A stretch of 64,000 nt of DNA from Cyanobium sp. WAJ14-Wanaka (GCF_024345375.1 NZ_JAGQAZ010000004.1:33912-97911); one strand, 5' to 3'. Shown: positions 22,649 through 32,155, numbered from the stretch's first letter. Numbers and translations: made by a program. The notes: generated by a model from the letters alone, not told the origin.

Positions 22649-23451
22649 CAAACCACCTCCGCCGGTTCCCGCTCGAGCCGGGCCAACTCCTGATCCACCC
22701 AGTCGTAGCCATCGCGCTCTAGCTCTAGGGCCAATTCCTTGGAGCCGGTGCGCAAAATTCGGCCCGCCGCCATTACATGCACGTAATCGGGGGTGATCAA
22801 GTCGAGAAGGCGCTGGTAGTGGGTCACCAACAGGGTGGCGTTATCGGCCGTCGCCAATTGGTTGACCCCAGCGGCCACGATCCGCAGGGCGTCGATGTCC
22901 AGGCCGGAATCGGTTTCATCAAGGATCGCCACCGCAGGCTCCAACAAGGCCATCTGCAGGATCTCGTTGCGCTTTTTCTCGCCACCGGAAAACCCCTCGT
23001 TCACTCCCCGCTCCAGGAAGGCCGCATCCATCTGAACAACGCCAAGGCGCCCGTGCACCAGATCTTCGAAGGCAAAGGTGTCGAGTTCTTCCTTGCCCAG
23101 CTCAACCCTGCGGGCATTGCTGGAAACCCGCAGAAATTCCAAGTTGCTGACCCCCGGAATCTCCACCGGATACTGGAAACCAAGAAACAGGCCCAGCCTT
23201 GAGCGCTGCTCTGGGGCCAGGGCAAGTAGATCTTCCCCCCGATAACGAACCGAGCCGGCAGTAACCGTGTAGGCAGGGTGGCCAGCTAGCACCTTGGAGA
23301 GGGTGCTTTTGCCACTGCCATTACGACCCATCACGGCATGGATTTCACCAGCACGCACCGTGAGGTTTACCCCCTTAAGGATCGGCTGATCCTCCACTCG
23401 GGCATGGAGATCAGAGATCTCAAGCAGAACTGGGGCGTCAGAGCGAATCAC
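22648..23451 (-). CDS. sufC: Fe-S cluster assembly ATPase SufC
   Basis: A 267-residue ABC-type ATPase with Walker [10 protein letters not shown], signature [13 protein letters not shown] and Walker [13 protein letters not shown]. It powers conformational change in the SufBCD scaffold. GTG start at 23451. It lies 83 nt downstream of sufB, the longest gap in the operon. Confidence 0.96.
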   Translation of the reverse strand: MIRSDAPVLLEISDLHARVEDQPILKGVNLTVRAGEIHAVMGRNGSGKSTLSKVLAGHPAYTVTAGSVRYRGEDLLALAPEQRSRLGLFLGFQYPVEIPGVSNLEFLRVSSNARRVELGKEELDTFAFEDLVHGRLGVVQMDAAFLERGVNEGFSGGEKKRNEILQMALLEPAVAILDETDSGLDIDALRIVAAGVNQLATADNATLLVTHYQRLLDLITPDYVHVMAAGRILRTGSKELALELERDGYDWVDQELARLEREPAEVV

Positions 23452-23534
23452 AGGGAAGCAAAAGAGAAAAGCTAATTAAATAGAGATTTTGCAAAAGGGA
23501 AGCTGCCCACCGAAACCTGGGCAACTGGCGGGCC

Positions 23535-24977
23535 CTAACCCACCGAACCCTCCAACTTCAAGGCGAGCAGTTTGTCGGCTTCAGCCGCAAATTCCATCGG
23601 CAACTGGTTAAACACATCTCTGCAAAAACCACTAACCATCATCGAAACCGCCTCTTCAAAACCGATGCCTCGGCTCTGCAGATAGAAGAGTTGGTCGGCG
23701 GAAATGCGACTGGTGCTGGCCTCATGCTCTACGGCCGCATCTGGCTGCTGAGAGCGGATATAGGGGTAGGTGTTGGCTGAGGCCTGATCACCAATCAACA
23801 TCGAATCGCACTGGCTGTAGTTCTTTGCCCCTACGGCCTTTGGACCAATCTGCACCAACCCGCGATAGCTATTTGATGAGCGGCCAGCACTGATCCCCTT
23901 GCTCACAATCGTGGAGCGGGTGCGGGGCCCCACATGGATCATCTTGGTGCCGGTGTCTGCCTGTTGACAGTTATTAGTGAGGGCCACGGAATAAAATTCT
24001 CCCACCGAATCGGCACCCTGCAGCACACAACTTGGGTACTTCCAAGTAATTGCCGAGCCGGTTTCCACCTGGGTCCAGCTGATTTTGCTGCGATCGCCCC
24101 GGCACTGGCCCCGCTTAGTCACGAAGTTGTAAATACCGCCCACCCCATTTTCATCGCCCGCATACCAGTTCTGAACGGTCGAGTACTTGATCGAAGCGTC
24201 TTCCAAGGTCACCAGCTCCACCACCGCTGCGTGTAGCTGGTTGGTATCAAACATCGGGGCAGTGCAGCCCTCCAAATAACTGACCGTCGCCCCCTCTTCC
24301 GCCACTATCAAGGTGCGCTCGAATTGGCCAGTGTCGGCGGAATTAATCCTGAAGTAGGTGGAAAGCTCCATCGGGCAATCGACGCCCTTGGGAATAAATA
24401 CGAAAGAGCCGTCACTGAAAACAGCAGAATTTAGTGCCGAGAAATAGTTGTCATTACTTGGCACAACCGTACCCAAATAACGCTCAATCAGATCAGGACG
24501 CTCCTTAACTGCTTCATTGAAGGAGCAGAAAATTACCCCATGCTTAGCAAGCTTTTCCCTATAGGTGGTAGCAATCGAAACACTGTCAAAAACCGCATCT
24601 ACGGCCACATTCGAGAGCCGCTTTTGCTCAGTTAAGGGAATTCCTAGCTTCTCAAAGGTCTCCAGCAGCTTGGGATCCACCTCGTCGAGGCTGGCCTTCT
24701 TTTCTTGCTGCTTAGGAGCTGCGTAATAAATAATATTTTGATAATCAATCTCAGGGTGACCCAAGGCAGCCCAATCGGGCTCCTCCATCTGCAGCCATTG
24801 GCTGTAGGCCCGCAAGCGGAAATCAAGGAGGAAGGCAGGCTCCTCCTTTTTTGCCGAAATTAATCGCACCACCTCTTCACTGAGACCCTTGGCAATCTTT
24901 TCGGTTTCAATATCAGTGACAAAGCCATGCTTATACGGCTGTGAAACTAGATCCCCAACGGTGGCAGTGCTGCTCAT
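23535..24977 (-). CDS. sufB: Fe-S cluster assembly protein SufB
   Basis: A 480-residue scaffold protein. Seen: [73 protein letters not shown] and a C-terminal [13 protein letters not shown]. It carries the conserved Cys used for nascent cluster binding. Base composition is more AT-rich than in sufC, sufD and sufS. It begins 12 nt after ftrC. Confidence 0.97.
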   Translation of the reverse strand: MSSTATVGDLVSQPYKHGFVTDIETEKIAKGLSEEVVRLISAKKEEPAFLLDFRLRAYSQWLQMEEPDWAALGHPEIDYQNIIYYAAPKQQEKKASLDEVDPKLLETFEKLGIPLTEQKRLSNVAVDAVFDSVSIATTYREKLAKHGVIFCSFNEAVKERPDLIERYLGTVVPSNDNYFSALNSAVFSDGSFVFIPKGVDCPMELSTYFRINSADTGQFERTLIVAEEGATVSYLEGCTAPMFDTNQLHAAVVELVTLEDASIKYSTVQNWYAGDENGVGGIYNFVTKRGQCRGDRSKISWTQVETGSAITWKYPSCVLQGADSVGEFYSVALTNNCQQADTGTKMIHVGPRTRSTIVSKGISAGRSSNSYRGLVQIGPKAVGAKNYSQCDSMLIGDQASANTYPYIRSQQPDAAVEHEASTSRISADQLFYLQSRGIGFEEAVSMMVSGFCRDVFNQLPMEFAAEADKLLALKLEGSVG

Positions 24978-24989
24978 GGGTGGTGTTGC

Positions 24990-25394
24990 CTATTCGGCGG
25001 CAAGCGATTTCACTTCTTCGAGGCTGATGGTCTGCTGTTCGCCACGGAAGGGGTTGTCTTCGGTAAGGAACAGCATGCAGTGGCAATCCTTGCGCTCGCG
25101 CATCGGCACGCAGGGGCAATTCCAAAAAGCCTGGGCAACCTCCGCTTCCTTGTCTTCGTAGTGGCGGCAGGGGCAGAGCGCTCCACCCAACTCATCCTTG
25201 TGGCGGGCCAAGCCGAGCAACACCACGGAGGTCACTCCGGGATCACTACAGAAATAGGTGCCTGTGCGCTGGGCGTAGGTCTCGGCAAACTTGCGGATTA
25301 CCTCCAAGCTGTCTCCGGCGCCAGACTTGCCACCAGAGGGGTTAGCACCTGAAGCAGGTTGGGAGTCAGCAGGGGTGGCCGCAGCGTCGGACAT
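24990..25394 (-). CDS. ftrC: Ferredoxin:thioredoxin reductase catalytic (beta) subunit
   Basis: A 134-residue protein with the complete cysteine set of the catalytic chain: CSDP, CPCRHYEDK, CPCVPMRERKDCHC. It holds a 4Fe-4S cluster and a redox disulfide and passes electrons from ferredoxin to thioredoxin in the light. A Pro/Ala/Gly-rich N-terminal 30 residues precede the domain. It is the first gene of the suf operon, placing an Fe-S enzyme under the same control. Confidence 0.96.
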   Translation of the reverse strand: MSDAAATPADSQPASGANPSGGKSGAGDSLEVIRKFAETYAQRTGTYFCSDPGVTSVVLLGLARHKDELGGALCPCRHYEDKEAEVAQAFWNCPCVPMRERKDCHCMLFLTEDNPFRGEQQTISLEEVKSLAAE

Positions 25395-25454
25395 GGCGTC
25401 AGGGGATCTCGGGAAGGGCGCTATCGAGATGGCCCAGGGCCATCAAACCCAGTT

Positions 25455-25474
25455 ACGAAACATGGCCGTTTCGT
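25455..25474. promoter_or_regulatory. Candidate SufR operator between ftrC and sufR
   Basis: A perfect palindrome with 7-nt arms ACGAAAC-N6-GTTTCGT lies in the 184-nt divergent region, 61 nt from the ftrC start and 105 nt from the sufR start. It contains AAC-N6-GTT, close to the CAAC-N6-GTTG site reported for cyanobacterial SufR. Role inferred from symmetry, spacing and position. Confidence 0.55.
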
Positions 25475-25578
25475 TACCAAACCAGCCTAGGGCAAAGGCC
25501 CGGACCCTGGTGGGTCAGGCAACCACCCTCCCCAAGCCCTGCAGGGCCGTGGCAAGGTGTATGTGAACGCTGATTCCG

Positions 25579-26196
25579 ATGAGCGCCACCACCCGGGAAG
25601 CCTGCCTCACACTGCTGCTGCGCCAGGGTGAAGCGACCGCCGCTGCCTTGGCCCAGCAATTGGAGGTGTCGGTGCAGGTGACGCGGCGCCACCTGCGCAG
25701 CCTCGAAGAAGACGGCCTGGTGCAGGCAAGCCCCGCTACAGAGGGCCCAGGCAGGCCCAGCAACCGCTGGCAGCTGACCGCCCACGGTCAGAACCATTTC
25801 CCCGATGGCAGCGAAAACTTTGCCCTCGGGCTCCTGAGCTCGATGGCCGGCAGCCTGCCCCCGGAACAGCTGCAGGGCCTACTTGCTCACCAGGCCCTGC
25901 AAAAAGCCGGTGACTACCGCGACCGAGTCGGCCAGGGAGACCTCCAACATCGCCTACAGCGCATGGTGGAGCTACGGCGCGACGAGGGCTATGTGGCCGA
26001 ATTTGCCGCCGATGGGGATGGCTGGCTGATGAGCGAGTTTCACTGCTCCGTAGTGCGCATCGCCGAACAATTTCCCTGTATCTGCGACCAGGAACTGCAA
26101 CTGATCCGCCACACCTTTCCCGATTGCGATGTGCAGCGGGTGCAGTGGCGGCTGGAGTCGGGCCACAGCTGCGGCTTCCGCCTGGCACCGCGGTGA
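25579..26196 (+). CDS. sufR: SufR, transcriptional repressor of Fe-S cluster biogenesis
   Basis: A 205-residue DeoR/ArsR-like winged-helix regulator with an N-terminal HTH (EATAAALAQQLEVSVQVTRRHLRSLEEDGLV) and a C-terminal cluster-binding segment with CSVVRIAEQFPCICDQE and SGHSCGF cysteines. SufR represses suf when it carries its Fe-S cluster. It diverges from ftrC-sufBCDS. Its stop overlaps the next gene start (GTGA). Confidence 0.93.
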   Translation: MSATTREACLTLLLRQGEATAAALAQQLEVSVQVTRRHLRSLEEDGLVQASPATEGPGRPSNRWQLTAHGQNHFPDGSENFALGLLSSMAGSLPPEQLQGLLAHQALQKAGDYRDRVGQGDLQHRLQRMVELRRDEGYVAEFAADGDGWLMSEFHCSVVRIAEQFPCICDQELQLIRHTFPDCDVQRVQWRLESGHSCGFRLAPR

Positions 26197-26654
26197 CTGC
26201 CGAAATAATCCCAAATGCGCCGGATGGCAGCCCCCTGAGCCTGGCCGAATTGGCAGAGCTCGAGGCCACCCTGCTGCCGGCCCTGGAGCGCCACCAGCTG
26301 CGGCTACTGGCCCATGGCCTACGCACCCTGCAGACCATCTCCGGTCGGCGTGATGGCGCAGTGCCCAACCGCGATGCAATCGAAGCCTGGGCCCTTAAGC
26401 AGCCCGCCTGCGCCGGGGATGCCAGCTTTGCCGGCGCCCTGGCAGAGCAATTGCTACTGACGGCCGACCAACTGCAACGAATCCGCGAATTCCATAAAAA
26501 ACCCACCGGCGCCGTAGGCGGTGAGGGCGCCCTAGGCAGGGAGGGGCCCCTCGAGCTGGAACTGGCCGAGCTCTGCAGCTGGGCCCAGCACCAAGCCAAT
26601 CAGCGGCTTGCGATCATCCCTGCAGCAGTTACCGCCACTTCAGCGCCGCCATGA
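26193..26654 (+). CDS. Unknown protein between sufR and cpcS
   Basis: A 153-residue protein starting at GTG 26193, which overlaps the sufR stop by 4 nt. It is helical, with LAELEATLLPALERHQLRLLAHGLRTLQ, then a Gly/Glu-rich stretch and LELELAELCSWAQHQANQRL. No family recognised. Its stop overlaps the cpcS start by 4 nt, so sufR, this gene and cpcS form a translationally coupled run. Confidence 0.75.
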   Translation: MTAEIIPNAPDGSPLSLAELAELEATLLPALERHQLRLLAHGLRTLQTISGRRDGAVPNRDAIEAWALKQPACAGDASFAGALAEQLLLTADQLQRIREFHKKPTGAVGGEGALGREGPLELELAELCSWAQHQANQRLAIIPAAVTATSAPP

Positions 26655-27181
26655 GCCAAAGCATTGCCGATGCGCTCAGCTTCTTTCGCTTGAGCTGTGG
26701 CCGCTGGCGCTCCCAGCGCAGTAGCCACCACCTGCTGCATCGCCGCGCCGAAGCCGGGGGCTCCTTTATTGAGGTGGTGGAGCTCGATGGCAGCGACCCC
26801 CGCTTGATCGCCATCGCCGAACTGCACGGCAAAAATCCCAAGGAGCTAGTGGGCGGCTGCCGGGTTACATGGAACGCATCAATGGCCTGGGACAGGGCTG
26901 GGGAAGACCATCAGGGCGAAAGCGTTTTTGGCCTGATCCCCACCGATAGCCAGGGGCGCAAGGGCCTGCTTTTACGGGATCGTGGCTACGCCGAAACCGC
27001 GCCGGTGGCAGGCCATTTCGCCATGGATGGCCGCGATGAACTGCTGCTCACCACTGGCTACGAAATGATGAACAGCCTGGAGCGCTTCAGCTTCGCCGGG
27101 CCCAATGTGCGCCTGCGCACCAGCACGGTCGAAGGCCTCTCCAACACGGCCTCATTTTGCGTGGAAACTCGCCTGGCCTGA
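26651..27181 (+). CDS. cpcS: CpcS/CpeS-family phycobiliprotein lyase
   Basis: A 176-residue protein with the CpcS/CpeS landmark FFRLSCGRWRSQRSSHHLLHR near the N-terminus and a lipocalin-like beta barrel after it. It attaches phycobilin chromophore to cysteine (typically Cys-84) of phycobiliproteins. The specific bilin and subunit cannot be told from sequence reading alone. Followed 121 nt later by the phycobilisome linker. Confidence 0.88.
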   Translation: MSQSIADALSFFRLSCGRWRSQRSSHHLLHRRAEAGGSFIEVVELDGSDPRLIAIAELHGKNPKELVGGCRVTWNASMAWDRAGEDHQGESVFGLIPTDSQGRKGLLLRDRGYAETAPVAGHFAMDGRDELLLTTGYEMMNSLERFSFAGPNVRLRTSTVEGLSNTASFCVETRLA

Positions 27182-27302
27182 GCTCGCTGGCGGCGGCAAA
27201 AGCAAGGCTCTAAAACGTTACGGACTGTGAGTCCTGCCCCAGGCTGGCGAATCCTGCCTAGGGCACACTTCTACGATCACCGGATTCGGATGCCGATGAC
27301 GC

Positions 27303-28064
27303 GTGGCCCTGCCTCTCCTTAAGTACGCACCCACCACCCAAAACGCCCGGGTGAACCCCCTTCGGGTGGGTTCGGATGAGGATCCAAAGACTGGCTCCCT
27401 AGACCAGGCCATGGGTTACGAAGACCAGAACTTCGTGATCGAAACGGCCTACCGCCAAATCTTTTTCCATGCCTTCAAGGTCGACAGGGATCCCTACCTG
27501 CAGAGTCAGCTGAGAAATGGCCAGATTTCTGTGCGCGACTTCATTCGCGCCCTGTGCCTCTCAGACACCTTTACCCGCAGCTTCTACAACCTGAACAGCA
27601 ACTACCGGGTGGCCCGCCACCTGGTCGAGAAGCTGCTCGGGCGACCGGTTTACGGCAAGAGCGAAGAAATTGCCTGGGCGGCCGTGATCATGTCCCGCGG
27701 CATCAAGGGGGCTGTCGATGACATCCTCAACAGCCAGGAATACCTCGACAACTTCGGCTACGACAAGGTTCCTTTCCAACGCAACCGCGTGGTGGGCTCC
27801 CGCGACCTGGGCGAAACCCCCTTCAACATCACCAGCCCCCGCTACGAGGCCTACTACCGCAGCATCAAGGGCTTCCCCCAAATGGTCTACACAGGGGTCG
27901 CCAAGGCACTCCCCGAACGGGCCCGCCAGCGCCGTGGCGGCTCTCCGGAGGACTATCTGCCCTGGGTGCGCTCCATGCCCGCCATGCGAACCCGTGGTGG
28001 CGGATCCGGCAACATCGGCATGGATTACATGGCCAAAGTCCCATACCGCAGCATCGGCAAATAG
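27303..28064 (+). CDS. cpcG: Phycobilisome rod-core linker polypeptide CpcG
   Basis: A 253-residue linker that joins phycocyanin rods to the allophycocyanin core. The N-terminus ALPLLKYAPTTQNARV and a PBS linker domain (QIFFHAFKVDRDPYLQSQLRNGQISVRDFIRALCLSDTFTRSFY, NYRVARHLVEKLLGRPVYG) are typical of CpcG; a basic Gly/Arg-rich tail follows. GTG start at 27303. A terminator follows at 28102. Confidence 0.95.
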   Translation: MALPLLKYAPTTQNARVNPLRVGSDEDPKTGSLDQAMGYEDQNFVIETAYRQIFFHAFKVDRDPYLQSQLRNGQISVRDFIRALCLSDTFTRSFYNLNSNYRVARHLVEKLLGRPVYGKSEEIAWAAVIMSRGIKGAVDDILNSQEYLDNFGYDKVPFQRNRVVGSRDLGETPFNITSPRYEAYYRSIKGFPQMVYTGVAKALPERARQRRGGSPEDYLPWVRSMPAMRTRGGGSGNIGMDYMAKVPYRSIGK

Positions 28065-28101
28065 GGGTAGCAAGGCAGCCACGAAGTTGGCATCAGCTTG
28101 C

Positions 28102-28128
28102 AAAAGGCGGCCCCTAGGCCGCCTTTTT
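28102..28128 (+). terminator. Rho-independent terminator after cpcG
   Basis: A stem AAAAGGCGGCC / GGCCGCCTTTTT closed by a CCTA loop and ending in a T run, 38 nt after the cpcG stop. The A and T tracts mirror each other, so it could work on both strands. Confidence 0.88.
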
Positions 28129-28246
28129 AATGGAAAAAAGGCGTGTCGAATTGCACCCAGACGAGTCAGAAAATCCTGACGGGCTGCCTGAAACCAGGCC
28201 AAGGATGGCAAAGTCGCGTCACTGATCCCGAAAAAATCCTGAAGCC

Positions 28247-29338
28247 GTGACCCAGACCCTCGCCTCCCTAGCTCTCATGACCCTGCGACAGCTCCGCGAG
28301 GTCGCCAGCGAGGCGGGCGTCAGTCTTTACAGCCGCAAGTCCAAGGAAGAACTGCTCGAGGCCATCTCCTCCCGCAAGGAGACATCGAAGCGCAACCTCA
28401 AGGCGATCGAAGCTGAGATGGGCCCCGCAAAGCGGCCTGCGGCCTTCACCAATGTGGTGTTTCTGCCCCGTGATCCCCAGTGGGCCTACGTGTTCTGGGA
28501 AATCTCAGATGTGGATCGGGCCCAGGCAATTGCAGCTGGCGCCACCCAGCTTTGCCTGCGGGTCGCTGACGTGACCGGTCTTAACGGCGGCTCCTCCCAT
28601 CCCCACACCCTCCAGGAAGTTGTGGTCAACAGCCATGCCACTGAGTGGTACTTGCCTGTCCCCATGAGCGACCGGGATTACCGGGTGGAGCTCGGCTACC
28701 GCACCGCCATGAATGCCAGTGGTGGTGGCTGGATCTCTCTGGCCTTCTCCTCCGTGGCCCGGGTGCCTGCCCTGCACCCCAGCGAGCAGATCCTTGACCA
28801 ATTTGTTCCCTTTTCGCTCGACACTCCCCCCGCAGCCATGCCGGGAGCAACGCAAGCCCCGGCTTCCACCCCCACGGACACCGGCTTGCACGAGCGCCTT
28901 TATCAAACGGCCACTTCCCAATTCCGCCGCCTCGGCCGGGGCTCTGAAGCCTTCCACGAATTGGAAGCAGCTGGCCTCGATACAAGCGAGCTAAATGCTT
29001 CGGGAGCGGGCCTCTGGGCCAGCGGCCGCAATGAATCCGGAGTTGGCGGTGTGGCCAGCCGTCAGCGTTCTTTCTGGTTGGTGGCCGATGCGGAATTGAT
29101 CGTTTACGGCGCCACCGATCCCTCGGCCCGGCTGACCATCGGCGGTGAGGTGGTGCCCCTCTCAGCCGATGGCACCTTCCGGGTGCAGGTGCCCTTCCGC
29201 GACGGTGAGCAGCTCTATCCGATCGAGGCTGTGGCAGCCGATGGGGTCCAGAAGCGCAACATCACCCTCCAGTTCAATCGCATCACCCCCGAAGACAACA
29301 GCAACCCAGCCGATAAGGCCATCGCCGAATGGTTCTAG
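28247..29338 (+). CDS. DUF4912 domain protein
   Basis: A 363-residue protein. An N-terminal Rho-N-like/SAP-like motif (MTLRQLREVASEAGVSLYSRKSKEELLEAI) is followed by the DUF4912 domain with VVFLPRDPQWAYVFWEIS, RVADVTG and EWYLPVP; the C-terminal part has a VYGATDPSARLTIGG beta-rich repeat. GTG start. Function unknown; common in cyanobacteria. Confidence 0.85.
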   Translation: MTQTLASLALMTLRQLREVASEAGVSLYSRKSKEELLEAISSRKETSKRNLKAIEAEMGPAKRPAAFTNVVFLPRDPQWAYVFWEISDVDRAQAIAAGATQLCLRVADVTGLNGGSSHPHTLQEVVVNSHATEWYLPVPMSDRDYRVELGYRTAMNASGGGWISLAFSSVARVPALHPSEQILDQFVPFSLDTPPAAMPGATQAPASTPTDTGLHERLYQTATSQFRRLGRGSEAFHELEAAGLDTSELNASGAGLWASGRNESGVGGVASRQRSFWLVADAELIVYGATDPSARLTIGGEVVPLSADGTFRVQVPFRDGEQLYPIEAVAADGVQKRNITLQFNRITPEDNSNPADKAIAEWF

Positions 29339-29356
29339 GGGCCTGAAATAGGGCCA

Positions 29357-30826
29357 GTGGGAAACCTGGGCTCTGGCGCCCCAGGTCCATTGAGAGCCCG
29401 AAACCTTTTCTGGTTGCTACTTGCTGCCTGCGGCTTGGCCGCACTGACCAGCTGCAGTGCCAATGGGCGCATATCCGGCTCTGCCCCCCCGGATCGCCCC
29501 CTGCCGGCGGGCATTGAGCTGGCTTTTAACCACCACCAGAATCACCACTACCGAAGCCCGATCAGTGGCCAGCTGCGGGAAGGTGACGACCTCGAAGCCT
29601 TCGTGCTTGAAAGCATTGCGGCTGCCCGGCAGGAAATTTTGGTGGCCGTCCAGGAGCTATCTCTGCCCAAGGTGGCCGAAGCCCTGGCCGCCAAAAGACA
29701 GCAGGGGGTGGTGGTGAAGGTGGTGCTTGAGAACACCTACAGCACGCCCTGGAGCCAGGAACACATGGCAGACCTGGTGCCCCACCAGCGCAAACGCCAT
29801 CAGCAGATGGTGGCCCTGGGCTGGGGAGATGCGGTGCTGATCCTGCAGCGCGGTGGGGTGCCCCTCATCGACGACACCGCCGATGGCAGCGCCGGCAGCG
29901 GGCTGATGCACCACAAATTCATGGTCATCGACCGAAAAGTGGTGGTGACTGGCTCAACCAATTTCACCCCTTCGTGCATTCATGGCGATCCCGACGATCC
30001 CCAAACCCGCGGCAACGTAAACCACCTGCTGAGATTTCACAGCCCCGAACTTGCGGCGGTATTTGCGGCTGAATTTGAGCGCATGTGGGGCGATGGTCCT
30101 GGGGGAGAAGCTGATAGCCAATTTGGAATTGGAAAAGAAGAAGGCCCCCTGCAGGAGGTGATGGTGGGCGCCACCAAGGTGGGGGTGTTATTTGCTCCCC
30201 ACCGGCGCCAAGACCCAAACCAGGGCCTGCTACTAATTGCAGACCTTTTGGCCCAGGCCCGCAAGAACATTGATCTAGCCCTATTTGTATTCTCGGAGCA
30301 GGGGGTTGCCGATGTCCTCGCCCAACTTCAAACCAAGGGAGTGGCGATCCGGCTACTGGCGGATCCAGGCTTTGCAAATCGCTCCTTTAGCGAAGTGCTG
30401 GATCTCCTCGGTACCCAACTTCCCGATCGAGATTGCAAATTAGAAGTGGGCAATAAGCCCTGGAAAGCGCCCCTCGAGGGGGTTGGAACTCCTCGATTAG
30501 CCCCCGGCGACAAATTGCACCACAAACTTGCAGTGATCGACCACCGCACCGTGATCACAGGCAGCTTCAACTGGAGCCCCTCTGCAGCACATCAAAATGA
30601 TGAAACCCTTTTAGTGATCGAATCACCATTGCTGGCTGCCCACTTCAGCGATGAAATCGATCGCCTCTGGCGGGGCGCCGAACTTGGCATCACCTCCCGC
30701 TTAGAGCGCAAACAGCAACGGCAGCGCAACCGCTGTGGCAGTGGGGTGCAAAGGGCACAAAGAAATCAGAGAGACCCCAAAAAGGTCTTCGGCGGTGAGC
30801 TGGTGCGGGTATCGCAGAACGATTGA
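29357..30826 (+). CDS. Phospholipase D-like lipoprotein (two HKD motifs)
   Basis: A lipoprotein with lipobox LAALTSC and two PLD active-site repeats: MHHKFMVIDRKVVVTGSTNF and LHHKLAVIDHRTVITGSFNWS, each with the H-x-K-x4-D pattern. Such proteins hydrolyse phosphodiesters, acting on lipid or nucleic acid, outside the cytoplasm. GTG 29357 is the longest start; a TTG at 29390 would place the signal peptide right at the N-terminus and may be the true one. The tail is rich in Arg/Gln. Confidence 0.88.
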   Translation: MGNLGSGAPGPLRARNLFWLLLAACGLAALTSCSANGRISGSAPPDRPLPAGIELAFNHHQNHHYRSPISGQLREGDDLEAFVLESIAAARQEILVAVQELSLPKVAEALAAKRQQGVVVKVVLENTYSTPWSQEHMADLVPHQRKRHQQMVALGWGDAVLILQRGGVPLIDDTADGSAGSGLMHHKFMVIDRKVVVTGSTNFTPSCIHGDPDDPQTRGNVNHLLRFHSPELAAVFAAEFERMWGDGPGGEADSQFGIGKEEGPLQEVMVGATKVGVLFAPHRRQDPNQGLLLIADLLAQARKNIDLALFVFSEQGVADVLAQLQTKGVAIRLLADPGFANRSFSEVLDLLGTQLPDRDCKLEVGNKPWKAPLEGVGTPRLAPGDKLHHKLAVIDHRTVITGSFNWSPSAAHQNDETLLVIESPLLAAHFSDEIDRLWRGAELGITSRLERKQQRQRNRCGSGVQRAQRNQRDPKKVFGGELVRVSQND

Positions 30827-31338
30827 GTGGCTCGCCAAGAGGCTTACAATGGAGCAGCGTAATAGCGAAATCCAGCCAAAAGGTACAACACTAGGCACCA
30901 ACCTTCGCGTCAACGGCCATTACCCGCCTGGTAACAACTGACAAGAATGCAGTATCTCACCAATCACTAGCTCCGCCTTTCTGCCAGTGCTAGTGATTGG
31001 TGAAATTGGGGATTTATGGAAGAGTTTTGAGTCACCGAAAAGCCCACAGGCTTCACCTAATACTGCCAAAACCCAAAAGAAACCATTATCTAAATATATC
31101 AGCATTCCAAAGACAAGCAATCACCAAGAAGCTTTAGAGGCTGACTTTATTGAAGGCATTCCGATGAAATCAATCGCCACTTGGCCGCCAAAGCGCAGAG
31201 AGAACTCTAAACGCAGGCTCTAAAACATGCGAACTCAAGCAACAAAGAAAACCCCCAATTAAATCATTAAGCAAAAGAATTCGCTTTTGCTACAAATCAA
31301 GAATGACTCTTGACGGATGGAGGTCGACGCGCGTATAA
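30827..31338. other. Intergenic stretch with no convincing gene
   Basis: About 510 nt, AT-richer than the flanks. It holds the 14-bp inverted repeat at 30958-31002. A 78-codon frame at 30987-31223 has no family resemblance and starts inside that repeat; it is not called. No promoter was recognised with confidence. Confidence 0.5.
30958..31002. repeat. Perfect 14-bp inverted repeat, 17-nt loop
   Basis: CACCAATCACTAGC (30958-30971) and GCTAGTGATTGGTG (30989-31002) are exact reverse complements. No T run follows on either strand close enough for a classic terminator. Possible roles: a transposon end, a regulatory hairpin or a protein-binding site. Confidence 0.8.
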
Positions 31339-32085
31339 GTGTCTATAGGCAATCCCCCACAAATGCAGCCCAAACCATTTGACGCCTTCATGGGCAACAT
31401 TCATTCCCAAAACGGAGAGGATGGGGTAATCGCCGAGCTCCTACAAAGGCTCGATCGGGCATCAATTGATTTATCAAATTGGTGTGTAGAGTATGGAGCA
31501 TGGGACGGCAAACACCTCAGCAACACTTTTTCTTTAGTAGAGAAAGGCTGGAATGCAGTCTACATAGAGGGCGACTCAATTAAATACAAAGACCTTTTAA
31601 AGACAGTTGAGGAATATCCTGGCATCGTACCCATAGAGGCTTTCGTTGCCCGTGGAGCCAGCGATCCAAACTCGCTAAGTTCGCTGCTGGCGAAGACCTC
31701 ACTTCCAAAGAATTTTGATTTGCTTTCAGTTGACATTGATTCCTATGACCTTGAGACCTGGGAAGGGTTGAGGGGCTATGAGCCCAAAATAGTGGTCATA
31801 GAGATAAACTCATCAATACCTCCAGGCGTTTACCATCGTTGCGACGATAATGTACAGGGCAATAGCTTCACATCTACCCAGGACGTAGCGCATCGCAAGG
31901 GCTATGAGCTTGTATGCCATACCGGAAACATGATATTTGTGAAATCAGAATTGCTTTCCATTATTGCCATAGACTCTTTGTACTTGAACAATCCCTCTCT
32001 ATTATTCTGTTCAGACTGGCTCCCATCTTCTGCTATCTCCAATAAGTCGCTTCTCAAGCGAATAAGATCAAGGCTCCACTTTTGA
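31339..32085 (+). CDS. FkbM-like methyltransferase-fold protein
   Basis: A 248-residue protein (or 240 if the ATG at 31363 is used). Seen: NIHSQNGEDGVIAELL, CVEYGAWDGKHLSNTF as the SAM-binding loop, VYIEGDS, and FDLLSVDIDSYDLETWEGL, the pattern of FkbM-type methyltransferases near surface polysaccharide genes. It is clearly AT-richer than its neighbours and stands alone, which suggests acquisition from outside. Confidence 0.68.
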   Translation: MSIGNPPQMQPKPFDAFMGNIHSQNGEDGVIAELLQRLDRASIDLSNWCVEYGAWDGKHLSNTFSLVEKGWNAVYIEGDSIKYKDLLKTVEEYPGIVPIEAFVARGASDPNSLSSLLAKTSLPKNFDLLSVDIDSYDLETWEGLRGYEPKIVVIEINSSIPPGVYHRCDDNVQGNSFTSTQDVAHRKGYELVCHTGNMIFVKSELLSIIAIDSLYLNNPSLLFCSDWLPSSAISNKSLLKRIRSRLHF

Positions 32086-32155
32086 TCCAGAACTGCAGGG
32101 CCAGAAACCTATAAACCATTGCCTCAGGATGGCAGCGGAAACCAACGATTAGCCC

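Noticed and set aside
21789..22796. 335-codon plus-strand frame opposite sufD
   Set aside because: Antisense to sufD; Ser/Ala/Trp-rich translation without domain features.
25736..26599. 287-codon frame opposite sufR and the unknown gene
   Set aside because: Antisense shadow of sufR, whose winged helix and cysteines are clear.
30987..31223. 78-codon frame starting at GTG
   Set aside because: No family resemblance, Ser/Lys/Pro-rich composition, start inside a perfect inverted repeat and no ribosome site; not supported as a gene.
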